Below are positions 57,523 to 64,000 of a DNA stretch of 64,000 bases, piece by piece (the first letter of the stretch is position 1; each line of letters starts with the position of its first letter). The notes beneath the pieces are model-generated. The model was not told the DNA's origin. It saw only the letters and a list, made by a program, of their open reading frames with translations, and ran no database searches. The position numbers were made by a program, and so were the translations under genes. The stretch is from Viola odorata (lineage: Eukaryota > Streptophyta > Magnoliopsida > Malpighiales > Violaceae). The stretch spans positions 38,257,514 to 38,321,513 of the forward strand of contig OY829537.1 in NCBI GenBank assembly GCA_963691705.1, written 5' to 3'.

Positions 57523-59681
57523 TTTTGGTGGCTTCAATCCCACACAGTTTATTTGCTGCATTCATTAATCGGTACTTTGGTAGTTATGCATGATAGATCA
57601 CGTAGTAATTAATTTAATCATGTATGGCCCGATGATAATAAACGGGATGCCCGCTTTAGTAAAAACGGTAACAATTTCGTTAAACAGAAATACTTGTCCC
57701 GACTTGTCCCGACCGGTCCCGAAGTTGTCCCGACCCTATAAAATACTAAAGCGGTGTTTCCTCTGAGGGCCCAATTACGTGCTTTTAATTGTTTTATTTA
57801 ACACCTCTTTTACCGGTAACCTTTTCGGATGTGACTCGGGTGCCTAACACCTTCCCGAGTCCATAATACGACCCCGAACCTTTGTTCTTGGGTTTAGACC
57901 CTTTGTGCCTTAGTTTTTTTTATTTTTATGCCATGACGATTAGGTTCCCTAAACCTACAAATAAATAGGGTGGCGACTTCATTTGCATTATGTGAGACGA
58001 GACCAATTTTTGTCTCACATCCGTCCCGAACCGTTTCGCAAAATCGAAAAGGGGGTGCGACAGTTTGGCGACTTCACTGGAGACCCTTAGGGTTGGAGCC
58101 GGTTTTATTTATTTTTGAGGTGTTTATATTTTTGTATTTACCCGCTTTAAATAAATTGCTTTTGTGATTGTTATTTGTTATTTGCTTTGATAAATTGTTC
58201 ATACACATCTCACACATTGAGTGTCTTATTGTCGGGCCATGTTACCAAAGAAAATTAGGAAGGTATTAGTGAAGCGTTGTGGGCCTAGGTCCCAGTTGTT
58301 TTCATGAACCCTAACTCGAACTTGAACCCCTAAATGGTTGAGCACCCCGTGATCCTTTATGATTCGGTGAAGCAATCAAATATCCATTTATTGAGGGACC
58401 CCTTTTAGGGTATCGTCCGGGAACCTTTCAGCCAGTTAGAAAAAGTCAAAATCGGAGCCCAGCATATGCATAATGTTCGTGCATTTATCTTGCTAATATT
58501 TACGTGTTTATTGTATGTTCATATTGTCCTCGTAATTCGTTGTTTTATTCACTAACACAAGAATTTTACTTCTCAAGCAAGCCCCGCCCTACTTGTTCAC
58601 TCAAAAATGGCAACACCCACGATGCTTTCACTTAATACTTTCGGGATCTCAATTTACAACGATCAGTTAGAGCAAGGGGATATGTTGAAATCAGATTTTG
58701 TTCCCTATATCACGATTAAGATTGGGACGGAAGTAGCGGAATTTGATGTTTCGGAACTTAGGAAATTGAGGAATGAACTAACCGAGGATGAGGAAGTACT
58801 ATTTCGGTGCAAATACGGGAAAATTACGACCTTGATAGATGTGAAGGCTGACTTAGGGTGCATCCGAGCGGCCTTGAAATTTTGGGACCCTTACTACCGT
58901 TGTTTCTCTTTTGATCAAGGATTGGACCTAACCCCTACCCTAGAGGAGTACGCCTCGCTACTTTGTTTTGAGCCCCCGATATCAAGTATTTATCAGAATG
59001 TCATCATTGATTCTACTGACGTCAAGCTAAGGCTAGACACGCTAGTAGAAATCCCGACCCAATGGATGGGAGGAAACCATGTTTGGTATTGGTCGGACAT
59101 TGAAGAACAATTTCATTTGAATCAAAGGGAAAGGCGTCCGAGAATCCTAACCTTCGCCATAACCGGTTTGATCTTGTTTCCAAAAACGAAGGGATGTGTT
59201 GATTTCGAAGCGGCAAATGTGTTCGTTGAGATGGAAAGGAACAAAGTCAACCCTACGACGGCCATCCTAGTGAAGACCTTCAGCACATTGGAATTTTATA
59301 GACGGGCTGGGAGAGGGAAGCTCACTTGTTGCACCCAACTCTTGACCATTTGGTTGATGAGCCATTTTAAACAAAGGCCCAATCAATCGTTGTTTTCGCA
59401 AAGCTGTATGGGCACGGGTCCTATTGGAAAAGTCATTAGAGGGATAGGCCAAAGGGTAGCCAAAGATAAGAGGAAGTTGGAAGATAAGCACACCTAAGTT
59501 GATAGATTTTTGGACCTTTCTGAAGAAGACGTCAATCGGCATGCTAAGTGGTTACGAGATGCCAACCCTATAGTGAGTTGCGGGCACTTGTTATGGGTTC
59601 CTTTAATCGGGGCGTGAGGGTGCGTGCCCTATTGTCCCGCCCTTGTCCTAAGCCAATTTTGCATTACGCAAATCATTCCAG
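57523..59681 (+). repeat. Tandem unit 6
   Basis: 2159 bp, the last complete unit, closest to units 4 and 5 in the ORF. Confidence 0.9.
58607..59497 (+). CDS. ORF1 copy 6, DUF7745-like
   Basis: Intact 296-codon copy. It shares FEAANVF with copy 4 (FEAANMF) and CFEPPIS with copies 1 and 4. It uses the shared TAA. Confidence 0.7.
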   Translation: MATPTMLSLNTFGISIYNDQLEQGDMLKSDFVPYITIKIGTEVAEFDVSELRKLRNELTEDEEVLFRCKYGKITTLIDVKADLGCIRAALKFWDPYYRCFSFDQGLDLTPTLEEYASLLCFEPPISSIYQNVIIDSTDVKLRLDTLVEIPTQWMGGNHVWYWSDIEEQFHLNQRERRPRILTFAITGLILFPKTKGCVDFEAANVFVEMERNKVNPTTAILVKTFSTLEFYRRAGRGKLTCCTQLLTIWLMSHFKQRPNQSLFSQSCMGTGPIGKVIRGIGQRVAKDKRKLEDKHT

Positions 59682-60213
59682 TTTTGGTGGCTTCAATCCC
59701 ACACAGTTTATTTGCTGCATTCATTAATCGGTACTTTGGTAGTTATGCATCATATATCACGTAGTAATTAATTTAATCATGTATGGCCCGATGATAATAA
59801 ACGGGATGCCCGCTTTAGTAAAAACGGTAACAATTTCGTTAAACAGAAATACTTGTCCCGACCGGTCCCGAATTTATCCCGACCCTACAAAATACTAAAG
59901 CGGTGTTTCCTCTGAGGGCCCAATTACGTGCTTTTAATTGTTTTATTTAACACCTCTTTTACCGGTAACCTTTTCGGATGTGACTCGGGTGCCTAACACC
60001 TTCCCGAGTCCATAATACGACCCCGAACCTTTGTTCTTGGGTTTAGACCCTTTGTGCCTTAGTTTTATTTTTATTTTTATGCCATGACGATTAGGTTCCC
60101 TAAACCTAGAAATAAATAGGGTGGCGACTTCATTTGCATTATGTGAGACGAGACCAATTTTTGTCTCACATCTGTCCCGAACCGTTTCGCAAAATCGAAA
60201 AGAGGGTGCGACA
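59682..60213 (+). repeat. Terminal partial LTR of the array
   Basis: 532 bp, collinear with 46768-47275, with an intermediate form of the GTCCCGACC minisatellite. It ends GGGTGCGACA and is followed by the target duplication TATAC, so the right boundary of the element is original. Confidence 0.9.
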
Positions 60214-60218
60214 TATAC

Positions 60219-60513
60219 TATGAGAGGACTCTAAGTTATTACAAAGACTCCAAAATGAGTTTCTCTTAATATTAAACCTCAAATGGCCGACCATGTGAGA
60301 AGTTGTGGGCCCATCCTTTATTTGGAACAAAGCTGCCACCCCAAGCTGCTTTGCCATAGAAGTATACCGTTAAGGCGCCAGGCGCTGTACCGTTAGAGAG
60401 TTGTCTCTGCCAAGGTCGTCTCCGAGATGCTCCTAACATAGGGTTTGCTCTGAGTGCTCATTTGAGTAAGGGCTTCCCTCGGCTATGATGCAAATGACTA
60501 TCTTCTTGGGTGG
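60219..60513. other. Right flank of the array, no gene seen
   Basis: It is continuous with 44118-44828 once the array is removed. Contains GGCGCCAGGCGC near 60374 and no coding frame of note. Confidence 0.45.
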
Positions 60514-60518
60514 ATCAT

Positions 60519-62185
60519 TGATTGATGGTTTATTTTCAATATTTTATCTTCTTTTTTATTATTAATTGAGATGATAATTATGCTACTTTGAGCTTGTTTC
60601 CTTCCTATTTTACTTTTCAGGCTTAATAATCATTAATTGAGGAAAAGGAACGAAAAGCTTGAAGATCAGAGCCAAAAACAATCAATCAGTGTTGGAATTT
60701 TGATTTCAGCCTGCTGCCTTCCGAGTTTGGTCTCTTCTTCCCTAGGCCATTTCACCAATCTGCCGATTCCAGCTCTTCTCGAGGCCTTGACATGAAGCGA
60801 CCTGTCAGAGTTCCAGCCTGGACAGCACTGAGCGTAATTTTGTATTTTATTTGTGAGTGCTGGTTCAGCCAGCATGGAACCTGGAGGACATGGGCACGAG
60901 TGTTACTGCCTGGATTCCCTATTCCACCATGCAGAAGCACCAAGGGGACATCAATGGAAGAATGATGAAACATTCCCTTTGTTTTATTCAAGATTATTCT
61001 CTCCAAAAGTAAAGTAGTGCCCAGCACCAGCCTGGTATGGCAGCACATGCTGCAATTATTTTATGGTGAAGGCTGGACCTTTGAAGTCTATCTGAGGAGA
61101 AGAAGAATGGCTATTAATAGAAGAACGAAGCAAAAGGGAGGAGGAGGACAGTAGAGAGAAAATCAGCATTTTCCAACCTTTTTCCAAATTTTCCAGCTTT
61201 CTTTATAATTTCGGATTTGAACTCCTTTTGTTTATTTTGATTATGTATTGTAACTAAACACTAAGTTCCTGGTAGGGATCAAGAGGTTGGCTGGTATGTT
61301 GATTGTGAGACTTGTTTAAGCTTAATAGAAATGAATTTCATATTTCAAACCTTCTTGTTTTAATTTTAAACTTGTCTTTATTAATTTTTGAGCTTGATCA
61401 CCTTGAATTTAATTCGGGCAAGTGGAGTCAGTTCTCTTGTGATTAAATCACTCTTAGAGAACAGTAGTAGACGATTCAGCAGGGTATGAGGGGCATGTAC
61501 TTGGTCTATGCTGAAAGAAGGAGTTGAATTAGGCGGTCATCCCATCCCAAGGCCTTGAGAAGGGCCGACCTAGGTGACAGCTGGGTCAAGTGCCAGACTA
61601 GACCAGACTTGTGGATGATGAAAGTACTCCCTTGTCTAGGAGAGGGACCTCACTGTTTTTAATCAATCTCTTGAGCTCTTCCTTAAGTATTCTGATCCCT
61701 TCGTCGAAGGCTCTGCATAGCCAAGCAAAGTGGCGGATCAAGAGTCTTAGGATGAGCTTAGGAAGATTAGGGTGTTTAAAATGAAGTGATTCTTTTAAAT
61801 ACTTTTGTAGCAGGTTGGGAATCTAGTGTGAGCTGGTTCCACAACTTCTTCTATGAAAACCATTTCAAAAATGTATTTTGTCAATGATCAACAACTTACC
61901 AATGCCATCTCGCAATGATCTCTACCCGGAATATTTTCTCCACTGTAATTCTCTCTGTTTTAAAGCTGTTTTTATTGTTTGCAACTGATCTTAAATCCAC
62001 TGTATTTTTGTTTCTCAACCCATCAAACTCTCACCTCTTTGTTGATTATTGTCATTTGCAGGAGCAACAAAGATCAGACCGATTTGTCCCTGTGTTCGAA
62101 CCTCTTGCCGCTATGCACAAATCTTTTTTGTTGCTTGGTGATAAGTTGTAATCTTTTTATTTATGAACGGATTCGACACCCGTCA
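60519..62185 (+). mobile_element. Solo LTR (family E), target duplication ATCAT
   Basis: It begins TGATTGATGGTTTATTTTC and ends GGATTCGACACCCGTCA, 1667 bp. ATCAT flanks it at 60514-60518 and 62186-62190. The end resembles that of family B (TTCGACAACCGGTCA), so the two families are probably related. Non-coding. Confidence 0.85.
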
Positions 62186-62659
62186 ATCATCCTCCATGAC
62201 TTCTTCCTTATGCAAAATACTTATTGGTACCCTAATTTCGACACGATTAAGTTAATCATCATTATTACATTCGTTATAGCATATCCGCATTTTTATTTAT
62301 ACGACCTTCATTTCATTTTCATTCATCATTTGTTCCACTTTTGGCTTTTAAATTTCTAGTTTTTACTTAATTTTAGTTCATTTTATCTCTAGTAATTTTT
62401 ATTTTTATTTTTATTTTTATTATTTTTATTTTATTATTATTATTTATTTTGTTTTGTTTCATTTTATTTATTTCGTTTTATTTTATTTATTTATTTTATT
62501 TTTATATTTATCGTTCGAACTTCTATCAGTGTCCGACTCTTTTCTATCGAACTAATTCAGAATCATCATCACCACATATAACTATCTGGTAAAGCATTTA
62601 GGTTCGTTTTTTTCCCGGGTTTGTTTGCTTGGTTGTTGGCCTGTTGTGGCTGGGTCAGT

Positions 62660-62755
62660 TCATTCTTGTTGTTGGTGACCGGATTTGGCCGGTTGTGGCT
62701 GGGTTCGGTTTGCTCTTGTTGTTGGTGACCGAATCTGGCCGGTTGTGGTTGGATA
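62660..62755. repeat. Two ~50-bp imperfect repeats in the solo LTR
   Basis: CTTGTTGTTGGTGACCGRAT followed by TGGCCGGTTGTGG occurs twice, near 62667 and near 62716. Confidence 0.65.
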
Positions 62756-62874
62756 CAGGGTCGTTTCTATTTTGGGTGACAGGATTTTTCTTTTGCTCCG
62801 GTTTGAGTCGGTTTGGTCTAGTTTGGGTCAGTTTTTTTGGTGTGGTTTAGGTCGGGTTGGAGCTGATTTCCGGT

Positions 62875-62928
62875 GGTGGCCGGAGTTGTAGGCGGTGGCC
62901 GGAGTTGCAGGCGGTGGCCGGAGGAGGC
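62875..62928. repeat. 19-bp minisatellite, ~2.8 copies
   Basis: GGTGGCCGGAGTTGYAGGC is repeated at 62875, 62894 and (partial) 62913. Confidence 0.85.
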
Positions 62929-63842
62929 TGGGTTGGAGGAAGAAGAGGAGGTGTTTCTAGTCCCTCGTCACACAAGAGTATCATTCGCCTCAATCCGGCT
63001 AATTGGTAGGCTTAAAATTTCTGATAACTCATGCGGTAGAAAGATCTGTTCTACTAGGTCAACCTTCCACACCTCTGCTCCCTGTCAATCAGCTCGGCCA
63101 CCTTTGCCTCCTCATTCAGCCCCAAAACAGGGGTCGAGTTCATCCCATTCGCAACCGAAGAAATCCAAGGAACCTTCCAAATCCGGATCCTCTCCCTATT
63201 CCCCACCCTCTAGAAACATACCCTCTAGATAACTTCTCTGCCTGCCAAGATACTCCACCAAACATAATGGTTGTGGATGAATATATATTTTTAATTTATG
63301 CTTATCTTGATGAATGTGTTTCGTGCGCAGCTTCGACCCCACTCCCCGGTCTTTCTCTTTTCAGTGTGATTTTTTACATTGGGTACTTTGATAGTCTATG
63401 CATATTTAGGATTACCTAGTTAATAGGATTAATCATCCATGCCCGATGATGAAAGTTAGTTGTCGCTTTAGTAAAGATTAATAAAACGGTAGTAATTTTA
63501 CCTAATTATTCTTACATGTAATCGGACTAATTTTGAACTCGACGAAATTTAATCAGGATAGGTATGCAACCAACCTTTTTATCTTTTTAGAGGATTAAAA
63601 TATTTTTTTCTTTTTAACAACTCGGTAACTAATTAAGATAAAATCAACCAAACCAACTTAAGAACTAAGGCGGCAATTCTCGGGTTAAGAGCCTTTCTTT
63701 TTATACCTTAGTTTTTATTTTCTTCCTTTTTCTAAACTTTAGGTTTCCCTAAACCTTAGAAATAATAGGGTGGTGGCTCCATTGTTTATGTGTGAGATTT
63801 CTTCTTCGTTCGTCTGAACCGTCGCGAAGGTGCGACAATACT

Positions 63843-64000
63843 CTCAATCACCATGGAGAGCTTGGAGTGGGACCGAGTGATGGGTCGCCTAGTGGATGGT
63901 GAAGTCTTGATGGCTTGGTTCTCTATCTTCCTTATATCAATTGCCTTGGCAGGGTGGTGGACCGCCCTAGACACATTTTTGGTGCCAAAGCCTAGTTTTA
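63843..64000. other. Window edge, unassigned
   Basis: Balanced composition and no complete frame. It may be the start of another element that continues outside the window. Confidence 0.4.

Larger units (their letters stand above)
44834..60213 (+). mobile_element. Ogre-like Ty3/gypsy element reduced to a six-unit LTR/ORF1 tandem array
   Basis: The element starts TATTGCTACCC and ends GGGTGCGACA, flanked by the host repeat TATAC (44829-44833 and 60214-60218). One complete LTR (44834-47275) is followed by primer-binding site, leader and ORF1. The sequence then jumps back to the last ~0.5 kb of the LTR, and this is repeated six times. A final partial LTR (59682-60213) reaches the natural terminus. 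There is no gag, protease, RT or integrase anywhere in the 15.4 kb. The outer target duplication shows the whole array derives from one insertion, which later lost its middle and then expanded. Confidence 0.85.
62222..63837 (+). mobile_element. Solo LTR related to the Ogre-like LTR, target duplication ATACT
   Basis: It starts TATTGGTACCCTAATTTCG and ends AAGGTGCGACA. ATACT flanks it at 62217-62221 and 63838-63842. The block with CCCGATGATGA, CGCTTTAGTAAAG and CCTAAACCTTAGAAATAATA parallels the tandem-unit LTR, but the sequence has diverged widely. It inserted only 31 bp after the ATCAT repeat of the preceding solo LTR. Confidence 0.8.

Noticed and set aside
47821..59497. A host tandem gene family of six paralogues
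   Set aside because: Each copy is embedded in LTR, primer-binding site and leader sequence, and the set is enclosed by one 5-bp target duplication, so it is retrotransposon-derived.
46768..60213. A CRISPR-like or other prokaryotic repeat array
   Set aside because: The units are over 2 kb, have no spacers, and are plant LTR retrotransposon sequence.
44829..60221. An 8-bp target duplication TATACTAT with TG...CA ends for the array element
   Set aside because: LTR retrotransposons make 4-6 bp duplications, and the related solo LTR at 62222 supports a 5-bp duplication with a TATTG start.

Overview
The window is nuclear DNA of a flowering plant, most likely a eudicot. It has spliced genes with GT-AG introns, an At1g61900-type GPI-anchored protein gene, Athila-type and Ogre-type Ty3/gypsy retrotransposons, Stowaway MITEs, a plant L1-type LINE, a Pack-MULE carrying plant gene fragments, and an endogenous caulimovirid fragment. 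I see no bacterial or organellar gene organisation. The species cannot be named from this sequence.

Only two host genes look intact. On the minus strand, 762-3616 holds three coding exons of a mitochondrially targeted protein (387 aa) resembling the Bot1p/mitoribosomal small-subunit family, with a probable 5' UTR intron reaching to about 5028. On the plus strand, 22130-24358 holds seven coding exons, one only 15 nt long, for a secreted, Cys-rich GPI-anchored protein (475 aa).

Region by region. 5390-6168 is a hAT-like non-autonomous element upstream of gene 1. 7020-15556 is one LINE (minus strand) cut up by a chimeric Pack-MULE (7275-8823), a solo LTR (11657-13008) and a second solo LTR (13701-15223). 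The first solo LTR and its flank are partly duplicated (8982-10084 and 11566-12668), with pararetrovirus DNA and a 36-bp inverted filler between the copies. 15557-20560 holds copia relics, a tRNA-Asp 5' half with direct repeats, a decayed tandem-repeat protein gene with SUMO-interaction-like motifs, and a plant-mobile-domain relic. 24731-25685 is a second hAT-like element with an 8-bp target duplication. 26529-26789 is a Stowaway MITE. 29600-42715 is a dead Athila element (LTRs of about 1.61 kb, gag, PR, RT, RNase H, IN and an env-position ORF, all interrupted). 42716-44117 is a truncated LTR with a Stowaway inside.

44834-60213 is the most unusual object. It is an Ogre-like element bounded by a 5-bp target duplication. 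After one complete 2.44-kb LTR, its interior is six head-to-tail units of about 2.13-2.16 kb. Each unit is the last ~0.5 kb of the LTR, the primer-binding site, the leader and an ORF1 (DUF7745-like, 296 aa). No gag or pol is left. The array ends in a partial LTR and the matching target duplication. I read it as a retrotransposon turning into a long-unit satellite. 60519-62185 and 62222-63837 are two more solo LTRs, one of them a distant relative of the Ogre-like LTR.

The genes do not form a pathway. The window records nested transposition, LTR-LTR recombination, break repair with captured viral DNA, and tandem amplification between two ordinary housekeeping-type genes.
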